A DNA stretch of 64,000 nucleotides from an uncultured Acidobacteriota bacterium (lineage in GTDB: Bacteria > Acidobacteriota > Terriglobia > Bryobacterales > Bryobacteraceae), in NCBI GenBank assembly GCA_902826605.1, contig CADEFM010000012.1, positions 1-64,000 of the forward strand. Reading direction: 5' to 3'. The notes under the pieces are model-generated. The model was not told the DNA's origin and ran no database searches. It saw only the letters and a program-made list of their open reading frames with translations. Position numbers and translations under genes: made by a program. Below are positions 9,407 to 18,167 of this stretch, piece after piece; the stretch's first letter is position 1, and every line of letters starts with the position of its first letter.

Positions 9407-9529
9407 GTGGGCGCCAGCTTTGGTTTCTCCGTTTACCTGGGCGGCCACGTATTGTTCGCGACGGTGCTGGCTTTGTGCATCGCTGGGTTTATCCTTTGGA
9501 TGGAAAACGAGTGGCCAGGAACTGTTTGA
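9407..9529 (+). CDS. Possible 40-residue single-pass membrane peptide
   Basis: A short GTG-initiated frame in the gap before valS encodes a polar start (ASFGFSVYLGGH), a clean hydrophobic helix (VLFATVLALCIAGFILWM) and an acidic end (ENEWPGTV). AAGAG lies about eight bases upstream. The hydrophobic pattern and charged end look selected, and the frame remains open upstream to 9374. It could equally be the decayed tail of a larger membrane protein. No homologue is recognised. Confidence 0.3.
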   Translation: MGASFGFSVYLGGHVLFATVLALCIAGFILWMENEWPGTV

Positions 9530-9606
9530 CGCTTGGTCACTGCGAAGAACCCCATCAAAGCACTGAAACGCCGTTGCGCATCACCCTGCTAAAATCGAAG
9601 TTTCCC

Positions 9607-12129
9607 ATGGAAATCGATAAAGTGTACGAGCCCCAGCGGTTTGAGCCGCATTGGGCCAAATGGTGGGTGGATTCCGGCATATTTCACGCCGAGGCGCGGC
9701 CCGGCGGCGCATATTTCTCGCTTGCCATTCCGCCGCCGAATGTGACCGGCTCGCTCCACATGGGGCACATGTTCGAGCACTCCATCATCGACGCGCAGAT
9801 CCGCTGGCGGCGCATGCTAGGCGTGAATACGCTGTGGCTTCCAGGCACGGATCATGCCGGCATCGCAACGCAAATCATGGTGGAGCGCCAGCTCGCCGCG
9901 GAAGGCAAAACCAAGCACGACCTGGGACGCGAAGCCTTCGAAGCGCGCGTCTGGAAATGGAAGGAGGAACATGGCGGGCGCATTGTCGAACAGATGAAGC
10001 GCGCCGGTGTAAGTTGCGACTGGCAGCGCGAACGCTTCACCCTTGACCCTGGCCTTTCGCGCGCCGTCCGTGAAGCTTTCGTGCGTCTTTATGAAAAGGG
10101 GCTTATCTATCAAGGGGACTACATCGTCAACTGGTGCCCGCGCTGCCGCACCGCGCTCTCGGATCTGGAAGTGGAACACGAAGAACGGGAAGGGAACTTG
10201 TGGCACATCCGTTATCCCGTGATGGGCGAAGACACTACGATTGTGGTGGCCACCACGCGGCCGGAAACGATGCTAGGCGATACCGGAGTCGCAATTAACC
10301 CGAAAGACAAGCGCGCCGAAAGTCTGCACTTGAAGAACGTGCTGCTGCCGTTGATGGATCGTGACATCCCCATTGTGCTCGACGATATGGCCGATCCCGC
10401 GTTTGGCTCGGGCGCAGTGAAGATCACGCCCGCGCACGATCCCAACGATTTCGAGGCTGGCAAGCGCCACGATCTGCCGATCATACAGGTGATCGGCGAA
10501 GACGCCAAGATGACCGCGGCGGCCCGTGGCTATGCGGGCCTGGACCGCTACGAAGCCCGCAAGCGAGTGGTGGCGGACTTAGAATCGCTCGGGTTAATCG
10601 AGAAAATAGAACCGTACAAGCTCAACGTGGGCATCTGTCACCGCTGCAGGACAGTGGTGGAACCGCTAGTATCCAAACAGTGGTGGATGAAAATGAAGCC
10701 GCTGGCCGAGCCTGCGATTAGAGCGGTTGAGGACGGTCGTATCGAATTCGTCCCCGCGAACTGGTCGAAAACGTACTTCGAATGGATGTACAACATCCGC
10801 GATTGGTGCATCTCCCGCCAATTGTGGTGGGGGCACCGCATCCCGGCGTGGCACTGTGAGGATTGCAAGGGCGTCACCGTCGCGCGGCAGGATCCAACGG
10901 AGTGCTCCAAGTGTGGATCCAAGAATCTAAAGCAAGACACCGACGTGCTGGATACCTGGTTTAGCTCCGGGTTATGGCCTTTTTCGACGTTAGGATGGCC
11001 GGACGATACGCCTGAGTTACACACTTTCTACCCCACGTCGCTGTTGGTCACGGGTTTTGACATTATTTTCTTCTGGGCCGCACGTATGATCATGCTGGGC
11101 ATGGAAATGATGGGCGACGTGCCGTTTCGTCAGGTGCATATTCACGGTCTGGTGCGCGATGCTGAACGGCAGAAGATGTCGAAGACTAAGGGCAATGTAG
11201 TCGATCCATTGCTGGTCAACGACAAGTACGGCACGGACGCCGTGCGCTTCGGCCTGCTTGTGGCCGCGGCTCCGGGTAATGACATCGCGCTCAGCGAGGA
11301 AGTGATTGCGCGCGGGCGCAACTTCGCCAACAAAATCTGGAACGCATCGCGGCTGCTGTTCAGCAAGGAACGCGGCCCGGCCAAGCGCGTGTCACTCGCA
11401 GACCGCTGGATCGGTTCGCGCCTGAATGTCGCCATTGACACCGTCAATAAGGCCTTCGAACACCATCGATATCACGAAGCGGCCGGCGCAATCTGGACGT
11501 TTTTCTGGGACGATTTTTGCGATTGGTACTTGGAGTTGAAGAAGGGAGACCCTGACTGGGGTTTTGCCTATCAGGTGCACGAAACAGCGCTGCTACTGCT
11601 GCACCCGCTGATGCCATTCATTACCGAGGAACTGTGGGCCAGGCGCGGCAAGGAAGGGTCCATCTCCATCGAGATCTATCCGCAGGCGAATCCGCTGCTC
11701 AACGATCCCGGAGCAGAGCGCGAGATGAAGCTGCTACAGGAAATTGTGACCGAGATTCGGACGCAGCGCGCCGACCACAAGATCGACCGCAAGCTTCGGC
11801 TGACCGGAACCTTGCGCGCAGGCGGCAGAGTGGAAGTAAAACTGGTCGAACAGCTCGCCAATACAGGCTTAACTGTAGAAGCTTACGACCAGCCGAGTTT
11901 CGAGCTGAAGCTGAACCTGCCCCAGGCCCCTGGGCTTACCGATGAGATGCGGGAGCGCCTCGGTAAAGACAATGAGCAACTCGAAAAGGTGATTGCCAAT
12001 TCCAAACGTCAATTGGAAAACGAGAGCTTCGTGAGTAAGGCGCCCGCGCAGGTGATCGATACGCTGCGCGCGAAACTGGCGGATTACGAAGCTCAACACG
12101 CCAAGAATAAATCGGCATTGGGGGCGTAG
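9607..12129 (+). CDS. valS: Valine--tRNA ligase
   Basis: 840 residues, somewhat shorter than E. coli ValRS (951). The HIGH-type motif lies in IPPPNVTGSLHMGHM (about 41-55) and the KMSKS-type motif in RQKMSKTKGNVVDP (about 519). The editing (CP1) domain contains TTRPETMLGDTGVAI, and the C-terminal coiled-coil tRNA-binding arm is present (RLGKDNEQLEKVIANSKRQL). The start MEIDKVYEPQRFEPHW fits the family; an in-frame ATG 132 bases upstream would add an unrelated N-terminus. The stop shares one base with the nadC GTG. Confidence 0.97.
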   Translation: MEIDKVYEPQRFEPHWAKWWVDSGIFHAEARPGGAYFSLAIPPPNVTGSLHMGHMFEHSIIDAQIRWRRMLGVNTLWLPGTDHAGIATQIMVERQLAAEGKTKHDLGREAFEARVWKWKEEHGGRIVEQMKRAGVSCDWQRERFTLDPGLSRAVREAFVRLYEKGLIYQGDYIVNWCPRCRTALSDLEVEHEEREGNLWHIRYPVMGEDTTIVVATTRPETMLGDTGVAINPKDKRAESLHLKNVLLPLMDRDIPIVLDDMADPAFGSGAVKITPAHDPNDFEAGKRHDLPIIQVIGEDAKMTAAARGYAGLDRYEARKRVVADLESLGLIEKIEPYKLNVGICHRCRTVVEPLVSKQWWMKMKPLAEPAIRAVEDGRIEFVPANWSKTYFEWMYNIRDWCISRQLWWGHRIPAWHCEDCKGVTVARQDPTECSKCGSKNLKQDTDVLDTWFSSGLWPFSTLGWPDDTPELHTFYPTSLLVTGFDIIFFWAARMIMLGMEMMGDVPFRQVHIHGLVRDAERQKMSKTKGNVVDPLLVNDKYGTDAVRFGLLVAAAPGNDIALSEEVIARGRNFANKIWNASRLLFSKERGPAKRVSLADRWIGSRLNVAIDTVNKAFEHHRYHEAAGAIWTFFWDDFCDWYLELKKGDPDWGFAYQVHETALLLLHPLMPFITEELWARRGKEGSISIEIYPQANPLLNDPGAEREMKLLQEIVTEIRTQRADHKIDRKLRLTGTLRAGGRVEVKLVEQLANTGLTVEAYDQPSFELKLNLPQAPGLTDEMRERLGKDNEQLEKVIANSKRQLENESFVSKAPAQVIDTLRAKLADYEAQHAKNKSALGA

Positions 12130-12959
12130 TGTCCAGGCCTTTTGTCGGCAGTTTCCATCAGGACGTCGCGAGCGTGGTGGCTGCGGCCCTCGAAGAGGAC
12201 GTTCGCGCGGGAGATCTCACCACGAATGCAGTCATCCCGTCGGAAATGCTTGCGGAAGCCCGCTTCGTGGCGCGCGAGCCGATGACCTTGGCGGGCGTGG
12301 AGCTGCTGTCACTCCTTTACGATCACGCGACGCTGGGACGCGAGAGCGGCGCAAGGCTGAAGCCGGGCGATGAGATTGCAACCGTACGTGGCTCCGCCCG
12401 CGTGCTGCTCACTCGCGAGCGAGTGACATTGAATTTCCTGCAGCGGCTTTCCGGGATCGCGACGCTCGCGTCGAAGTTCGTGGCCGCTATTGACGGCACG
12501 GGTGTTCGCATGCTTGACACGCGCAAGACCACGCCTGGGCTTCGTGTGCTGGAAAAAATGGCAGCCTCCGCGGGCGGCGTGGTGAATCACCGCATGGGTT
12601 TGTGGGACGCGGTGCTGATCAAGAACAACCACATACGGCTAGCGGGCGGCGTGCGCGCGGCGGTGGAACGCACGAAGGCGCTGAATCTTCCCATTGAAGT
12701 AGAGGTTCGCGCTCGCGGGGAGATCGAAACGGCGCTGGAATGCGGCGCGGCGCGGCTTCTGCTGGATAATATGACCCCCGAACAGGCCGCTCTCGAAATT
12801 CGTTTCATCGCCAAGCGCGCGGAAACAGAAATCTCGGGCGGCGTGACGCTCGCCAATGTGCGCGCCTACGCCGAAGCAGGACCGGACTTCATTTCATCGG
12901 GGTCCATCACACACTCCGCCGTAGCCGTCGATATCAATTGCGGAATTTATGCCGTTTGA
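12129..12959 (+). CDS. nadC: Nicotinate-nucleotide pyrophosphorylase (carboxylating)
   Basis: 276 residues. LTRERVTLNFLQRLSGIATLA, DTRKTTPGLRVLEKMA and GGVVNHRMGLWDAVLIKNNH carry the conserved quinolinate/PRPP-binding Arg, Lys and His residues of quinolinate phosphoribosyltransferase. It makes nicotinate mononucleotide in de novo NAD synthesis. No nadA or nadB is in the window. Start and stop overlap with valS and birA, so this is one translationally coupled run of cofactor genes. Confidence 0.97.
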   Translation: MSRPFVGSFHQDVASVVAAALEEDVRAGDLTTNAVIPSEMLAEARFVAREPMTLAGVELLSLLYDHATLGRESGARLKPGDEIATVRGSARVLLTRERVTLNFLQRLSGIATLASKFVAAIDGTGVRMLDTRKTTPGLRVLEKMAASAGGVVNHRMGLWDAVLIKNNHIRLAGGVRAAVERTKALNLPIEVEVRARGEIETALECGAARLLLDNMTPEQAALEIRFIAKRAETEISGGVTLANVRAYAEAGPDFISSGSITHSAVAVDINCGIYAV

Positions 12960-13701
12960 TATCGATAGCGCCCGCGCGCGGTTGCCCGGACGCCGCATCG
13001 AATGGTACTCCTCCGTCGGCTCTACCATGCTGGAGGCCGCACGCATGGCTCGGGAAGGCTGCGCGTCGGGCACGTTAGTCGGTGCGGAACAACAGACCGC
13101 CGGAATGGGAAGGCACGGTCGCGCGTGGCACTCCGAACCGGGCGCGGGGCTGTATGTTTCGTTCGTGCTGCGGCCGACGATGGATGCCTCACGCCTGCCT
13201 CTGCTTATGTTGGCCATGGGACTGGCGGCGCGCGAAGCCATCGTGAAAACTACTGGCTTGTCGACGGATTTACGCTGGCCGAATGACGTGCTGATCAATG
13301 GCAAGAAGTGCGCGGGGATTCTGGCACAGATGGACGGGGGCGGCACCGTCATTGCGGGTATCGGCATCAATGTTAGCCATATCGCCTTTGCCCCGGAGTT
13401 GGCGGACACTGCGACTTCACTGAAGCTCGAAGGAGCGCGTGCTTCCCGCGAGGACTTGTTAGTGACCCTGGCTCCGTCGGTGGACGAATTCATGGCACGC
13501 GCCGCCGCCCAGCCCTCGGTTGTTTTAGATCTCTTCACGCATGCCTCGAGCTATGTGCTGGATCGCCGTGTCTCAGTGGATCAAGATGGCGGGTTTCTCT
13601 CCGGCGTGACCTGCGGCCTGGATGCCTCGGGCTTCCTCCGGTTGCGTCAAGATAGTGGACTGGAGGTCACGATTCTCGCCGGCGGCGTCCGGCCCGTGTA
13701 A
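12949..13701 (+). CDS. birA: Biotin--[acetyl-CoA-carboxylase] ligase (monofunctional)
   Basis: 250 residues. GMGRHGRAWHSEPGAGLYVSF is the biotinyl-AMP binding loop and RWPNDVLINGKKCAGILAQ contains the catalytic Lys; the small C-terminal SH3-like domain is present. The N-terminal helix-turn-helix of E. coli BirA is missing, so it should ligate biotin to BCCP but not repress biotin genes. It overlaps nadC by 11 bases. Confidence 0.95.
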   Translation: MPFDIDSARARLPGRRIEWYSSVGSTMLEAARMAREGCASGTLVGAEQQTAGMGRHGRAWHSEPGAGLYVSFVLRPTMDASRLPLLMLAMGLAAREAIVKTTGLSTDLRWPNDVLINGKKCAGILAQMDGGGTVIAGIGINVSHIAFAPELADTATSLKLEGARASREDLLVTLAPSVDEFMARAAAQPSVVLDLFTHASSYVLDRRVSVDQDGGFLSGVTCGLDASGFLRLRQDSGLEVTILAGGVRPV

Positions 13702-13704
13702 CCT

Positions 13705-14481
13705 ATGCTCCTGGCTCTCGACGCAGGCAACACCAACATCACTATCGGCGCTTTCGATGGCCCGCAACTGACGGGCCGGTGGCGCTTGCGCACGATTCGC
13801 GACCAAACACCGGATGAGTGGGGCATCCTGATGCGGAACTTGTTTTCGTTGTCTTCGCTCGATCTGGCGGCCGTCGATGGGGTGGTGATTTCAAGCGTTG
13901 TCCCCGCCGTGGATCAGCCTTTGACGGCCATGGCCGAACGTTATTTTCAGCGTGAGCCAATGTTCGTTGGCCCCGGGACCGATACCGGCATCGCCGTGCG
14001 CTATGACAATCCGCGCGAAGTGGGTGCGGACCGCATCGTCAATGCAGCGGCGGGATATTTCAAGTACGGCGGACCGTGCGTGGTGGTGGATCTGGGCACG
14101 ACCATTAATTTTGACGTGGTTTCAAAGAACGCCGAATTTCTGGGCGGTCTGATTTCTCCGGGCATCGGGATGTCCATCACAGGCTTGTTCGCCAAGACGG
14201 CGCGCCTGCCCATGGTGGATTTCCGCGCACCGGAAAAACTGGTGGGCAGTAATACGGTGGGCAGCATTCAGGCAGGACTCTACTACGGATTCCTGGGCCT
14301 CATTGACGGCATCGTCGAACGAATTATTGACGAACTAGGCCCGGAAACGAAAGCCATCGCCACCGGGGGCCAAGGCAAGCTGATCGCGGAAGGTTCGCGG
14401 CTGGTCAAGATTTGCGATGAGGATCTGACACTTGAAGGACTGCGTCTCATCTGGGATCGTAATCATGCGCGGAAGCCCTAG
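13705..14481 (+). CDS. coaX: Type III pantothenate kinase
   Basis: 258 residues. LALDAGNTNITIGAFDG (phosphate-binding loop), REVGADRIVNAAAGY, CVVVDLGTTINFDVV and ATGGQGKLIAEGS are the ASKHA-fold CoaX blocks with the catalytic Asp in GADR. It phosphorylates pantothenate, the first committed step of CoA synthesis. It follows birA by three bases; the birA-coaX neighbourhood is common in many phyla. Confidence 0.96.
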   Translation: MLLALDAGNTNITIGAFDGPQLTGRWRLRTIRDQTPDEWGILMRNLFSLSSLDLAAVDGVVISSVVPAVDQPLTAMAERYFQREPMFVGPGTDTGIAVRYDNPREVGADRIVNAAAGYFKYGGPCVVVDLGTTINFDVVSKNAEFLGGLISPGIGMSITGLFAKTARLPMVDFRAPEKLVGSNTVGSIQAGLYYGFLGLIDGIVERIIDELGPETKAIATGGQGKLIAEGSRLVKICDEDLTLEGLRLIWDRNHARKP

Positions 14482-14484
14482 CCG

Positions 14485-15147
14485 GTGACCAATTACTTCA
14501 ATTACTTCACGGAAGTGGAGGATCATTTCCAGCGTGTCCGCGGCACGGGTCTGTTCTTACTCTCGCCGCTCGATTGGGCCTTGATTGAAGTTTGGAAAAA
14601 CGCAGGAATTCCGCTGGAAGCCGTGCTGCGTGGTATCGATCAGGCATTCGACAAATGGCGTAAACGGCCAGCGCACGCGCGGACGCAAAATGTGAATTCC
14701 ATCGCGTATTGCGCGCAGGCGATTGCCGTGGAAGCGCAGGCTCTGGCCAGTGGAGCGCCCGTGAAGAAGTCCGCTGAGGCACCGCCCTTTGAGTTGGACG
14801 AAATCCGTGCTTTTATCTTTCGCAACGCGCAAGCGCTGCGGAATGCTGGTCAGCAAGATTTGGCGGCCTTGCTGGAATCCCTGGATCTGGAATCGCTCTA
14901 CGGAGATCTGGAACAATTGGAGCAGCGCCTCACTGCCATCGAGGAAAAGATGATCGCTCGATTGCGCGCCGCTGTGAGTGACGAAGCGCTCTTCGAATCT
15001 CGCCGTTCTTTGGATGTGGAGTTGAAACCGTATCGCGGGAAGATGTCCGCGGAGCAGCTGTCGATCCTTGAAAAACAATTCCTGGAGCGCAAATTACTGA
15101 CAGGAAGCGGACTACCGAGACTAAGTTTGTTTTACTTGCACGCTTGA
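14485..15147 (+). CDS. Conserved hypothetical protein downstream of coaX
   Basis: 220 residues, no signal peptide or membrane helix. It begins TNYFNYFTEVEDHFQRVRGTGLFLLSPLDWALIE, followed by GIPLEAVLRGIDQAFDKW, a helical recruitment-type surface; the second half is charged and probably coiled coil (LEQLEQRLTAIEEKMIARLRAAV). I do not recognise a named family. GTG start with GGAAG upstream, three bases after coaX, so it is part of the same transcript. It converges with the MFS gene with a 20-base gap. Confidence 0.75.
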   Translation: MTNYFNYFTEVEDHFQRVRGTGLFLLSPLDWALIEVWKNAGIPLEAVLRGIDQAFDKWRKRPAHARTQNVNSIAYCAQAIAVEAQALASGAPVKKSAEAPPFELDEIRAFIFRNAQALRNAGQQDLAALLESLDLESLYGDLEQLEQRLTAIEEKMIARLRAAVSDEALFESRRSLDVELKPYRGKMSAEQLSILEKQFLERKLLTGSGLPRLSLFYLHA

Positions 15148-15167
15148 GCGGCGCCTCCTTCTCCCCG

Positions 15168-16418
15168 TCAATTTTCCGGCAGCATACCCAATTCCACTAG
15201 CCGGGGCCGTGCCGACTGCCGGATCTCTGGCACTTTTTTCCAGAACCAAAACGCGCCAAGCAACGCCAAAGTGCCGCTACCAATAAACACAGTCTCGGTG
15301 CCCACACGTGCGGCTAGCGCGCCGCACAACAGGCTTCCGATAGGCGGCAGTCCAAACAACGCCAGGGTGTAAAAGGACATGACACGACCTCTCTTGCTGT
15401 CGTCTGCGAGGGTTTGAATGATCGTGTTGCTGCCCACGATCTGCATCATCATGCCGAACCCGGTGATACCCATCAGCATTACGGACAGCCAAAACGTCCG
15501 CGAGATTCCCAGCAGCACGCAGCCCCCACCGAATACGCCGACGCACATAGCCATCACACGTGTCAGGCCGATGAGCGTCTTGCGCAACACCATACTCACC
15601 GCTGCCGTCAAGGCTCCGACCCCCGCGCCTGCCATCAGGAATCCCAACGTGTTCGCGCCGCCGCGCAGGGTCTCTGCCGCCAAAATGGGGGGCAAGATCA
15701 AATACGGTGCGCTGATCAGACTCACGAATCCCAGCAGCAGCAAAACATAGCGTAACGCGGGCGAGGCCGCCACGTAGCGCCAGCCTTCGGTCATTTCCTG
15801 CCATGCACGGCGCTTCGTGCGCGCTATTTGCTGTGGCCGCACCTGCATGGCCAGCAATCCGCCGATCACCGCCACGTAACTTACGCTGTCCAACAAAAAA
15901 CACCATGCTTCTCCCACGGCCGCCACCAAGAGCCCTGCGATTGCCGGGCCCACCAACCGGCCCGTGTTGAACACGGACGAGTTCAAGGCGATGGCGTTCG
16001 AGAGATCGGCGGGATCGTCCACCATTTGAATCACGAAGGATTGCCGCGCCGTCACTTCGAACGAACTGATGATGCCCTGAAGAAGCGCGATTCCGATCAC
16101 CCACCAGATGGTTACGGTATTCGTGAATGCCAGCGCCGCCAGTGCGAGTGCTGCGCACATGGCGCATACTTGCGTAACAATAATGGTGCGATGCCGGTTC
16201 AACCGGTCGATCCAAACGCCCGCGATGGGCGCCAGCACAACCGCAGGTATTTGCGCCGCGAATCCCACAACGCCCAGCAAGAATGCCGAGTTCGTCAGCC
16301 GGTACACCAGCCAGCTCATGGCAAGCCGCGTCATCCATGTTCCGATGACGGAAATCGCTTGCCCCATGAAAAAGAGCCGGTAGTTACGCGATTGCAGTGC
16401 GCGAAAGGAAGAGGTCAC
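15168..16418 (-). CDS. MFS transporter, DHA3/EntS-like exporter
   Basis: 416 residues with 12 predicted hydrophobic segments. NYRLFFMGQAISVIGTWMTRLAMSW at the N-terminus and GVWIDRLNRHRTIIVTQ (motif A between helices 2 and 3) are typical of the MFS_3/enterobactin-exporter-like subgroup. It likely exports a siderophore, drug or other small molecule by proton antiport. GTG start. It is 51 bases downstream of the tolC-type gene on the same strand and may be the last gene of the efflux operon. Confidence 0.9.
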   Translation of the reverse strand: MTSSFRALQSRNYRLFFMGQAISVIGTWMTRLAMSWLVYRLTNSAFLLGVVGFAAQIPAVVLAPIAGVWIDRLNRHRTIIVTQVCAMCAALALAALAFTNTVTIWWVIGIALLQGIISSFEVTARQSFVIQMVDDPADLSNAIALNSSVFNTGRLVGPAIAGLLVAAVGEAWCFLLDSVSYVAVIGGLLAMQVRPQQIARTKRRAWQEMTEGWRYVAASPALRYVLLLLGFVSLISAPYLILPPILAAETLRGGANTLGFLMAGAGVGALTAAVSMVLRKTLIGLTRVMAMCVGVFGGGCVLLGISRTFWLSVMLMGITGFGMMMQIVGSNTIIQTLADDSKRGRVMSFYTLALFGLPPIGSLLCGALAARVGTETVFIGSGTLALLGAFWFWKKVPEIRQSARPRLVELGMLPEN

Positions 16419-16469
16419 TCGATGTTTAGTAACCCGCCGTTACCGCAAGCTCGTTATTGAAGCAAGCAG

Positions 16470-18167
16470 TCACTGCAGGTTGATACTATGCTCGCTCAAG
16501 ATGGAGCCCGTCGCCAACTCAAATGCCGCGATGGATTGGCCCAGGTCTGATTCTGCGCGCCGCTCCTGGCTGCGGGATGTGATCATCGCGCTTTGCCGTT
16601 GCTGGACCAGAAACAGGGTGGAAGTGCCCGCACGAAACTGGCGCTGTTCGCTGTTGTATTGTTCCTCTGCGGAAAGGCGCTGCAGGCGCGCGGCGTCTAA
16701 TCGCAGTTGCGAGGACTGCACTTGCTGCATTGAATTGCGAACGTCCGCTTCAATCGCCTGCTCCACCAGGTCGCGCTGATTCTGAATGCGTTTCGCCTCG
16801 GCCAACGAACGTCCGAGATTCGCTTCCGCGGTACGGTTGCGGATCGGCATCGAGATGCGCAGTTGCACCTGAGTGGTGGGAAAATTGCCAGCCCACAGAT
16901 TGTTCAGCGATTGTCCATAGCTGCCGATGAGGACCGGCGAAATAGAAGTTGTCCCTCCAAAGCCGCTAAATTCAACCGGAGGTAGCCCAGCTGAAGCCGA
17001 CAGCTCGTTTAATCGGGTTACCAGCGGCACGAAGCCGGAAGTAAAGGGATTTGATGCCTGCGGAAGCTGAAATCCCGCCAAGCCCGCGCGCGTGTAACTG
17101 GCCACCACATCTACCTGGGGCTTGGTCTGTTCACGGAAAAAGTTGGTATCGCTCTCGTTGATCTCGCCGTTGATTCTGACCACCGCGACCTCTGGGCGGT
17201 TCTTCAGCGCCTCGCCCACTGCATCCGCGAGCGGCGTCACGCGCGGCGTGAGATTGGGCTGCGTGGTGGGAATGATGGCGCTGGCCCACATTGGCGAGGA
17301 GCGGTCCGCCAGGATCAGCGTTTTCAGTGAATTTTCGGCGCGCGTCAACGCGGTTTGCGCAGTGTAGGCGCCGAGCTCGAAATTCGCAAGTTGCGTTTGT
17401 GCTGCCACTACGTCGATGGGCGCGAGCAGCCCTTGCACTTCCTGGCGGCGGTTGCTTTCGTCTTGTTGGCGTGCAATATCCACCGCCTCCAATTGAACCT
17501 GCATATTGTTGTAGGCGAAGACCAGTTCCCAGTACGCCAGCTCCGTTTGCTGCACCACTTGCATTACGCGCTGCCGGAACTGCGCATTTGTGAGCGTGCG
17601 GTTCTTCTTCGCGACGTCCAACGTCCTGCGGTTACTGTCATAGCGAAATCCGCGCCACAAGGGCTGTATGTATTGAAAATTGAGTGCGGACGGATATTGC
17701 GGGTTCAACGTGACGAATGTGTTGTCGGTGAATGTGCGTTGTGAGTTCAGATCCACGCGGTAGCTGCCGCCGAACCACGGCAACAGGCCAGTTACCATCG
17801 GATCGGTCTGCCAGGTCTTGGTCAATACCGCTCCGCTCGCGGTTCCTCCGAGCGTGGTAGCGATGGGCTGGAGATTTTGCTGCCATCCACTACTGGCGCT
17901 AGCCGTAGGGTCGAACAAGCCGCGAGCGCCGATGAGTGTATAATCGGCCACTTCACGGTCGATCTTGGACGCATCGATGTCGTTATTGCTGGCGAGAGCC
18001 ATCGCCATAGCCTGTTGCAGGCTAAGCTGCGCTTCAGCGAACACTCCGATCCTCGGCGGCAATCTGAAGACGCGCACCGGGGGGACTGGTGTGACAGGAT
18101 CCTGCCCCGCGACCAGGGCCGCGCAACATAGCAGCACCGCGGCATTCTTCACTGTTTTGGCGAACAT
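16470..18167 (-). CDS. TolC-family outer membrane efflux protein
   Basis: 565 residues. The signal peptide (MFAKTVKNAAVLLCCAALVAG) sets the start; longer upstream frames run into the RND gene. It has LSLQQAMAMALASNNDI, then two related repeats of long helices (e.g. QVMQVVQQTELAYWELVFAY and ADVRNSMQQVQSSQLRLDAARLQ) and porin strands with GGSYRVDLNSQRTF. It should form the outer-membrane duct of the tripartite pump. TGATG: the RND stop and this start share one base. Confidence 0.92.
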   Translation of the reverse strand: MFAKTVKNAAVLLCCAALVAGQDPVTPVPPVRVFRLPPRIGVFAEAQLSLQQAMAMALASNNDIDASKIDREVADYTLIGARGLFDPTASASSGWQQNLQPIATTLGGTASGAVLTKTWQTDPMVTGLLPWFGGSYRVDLNSQRTFTDNTFVTLNPQYPSALNFQYIQPLWRGFRYDSNRRTLDVAKKNRTLTNAQFRQRVMQVVQQTELAYWELVFAYNNMQVQLEAVDIARQQDESNRRQEVQGLLAPIDVVAAQTQLANFELGAYTAQTALTRAENSLKTLILADRSSPMWASAIIPTTQPNLTPRVTPLADAVGEALKNRPEVAVVRINGEINESDTNFFREQTKPQVDVVASYTRAGLAGFQLPQASNPFTSGFVPLVTRLNELSASAGLPPVEFSGFGGTTSISPVLIGSYGQSLNNLWAGNFPTTQVQLRISMPIRNRTAEANLGRSLAEAKRIQNQRDLVEQAIEADVRNSMQQVQSSQLRLDAARLQRLSAEEQYNSEQRQFRAGTSTLFLVQQRQSAMITSRSQERRAESDLGQSIAAFELATGSILSEHSINLQ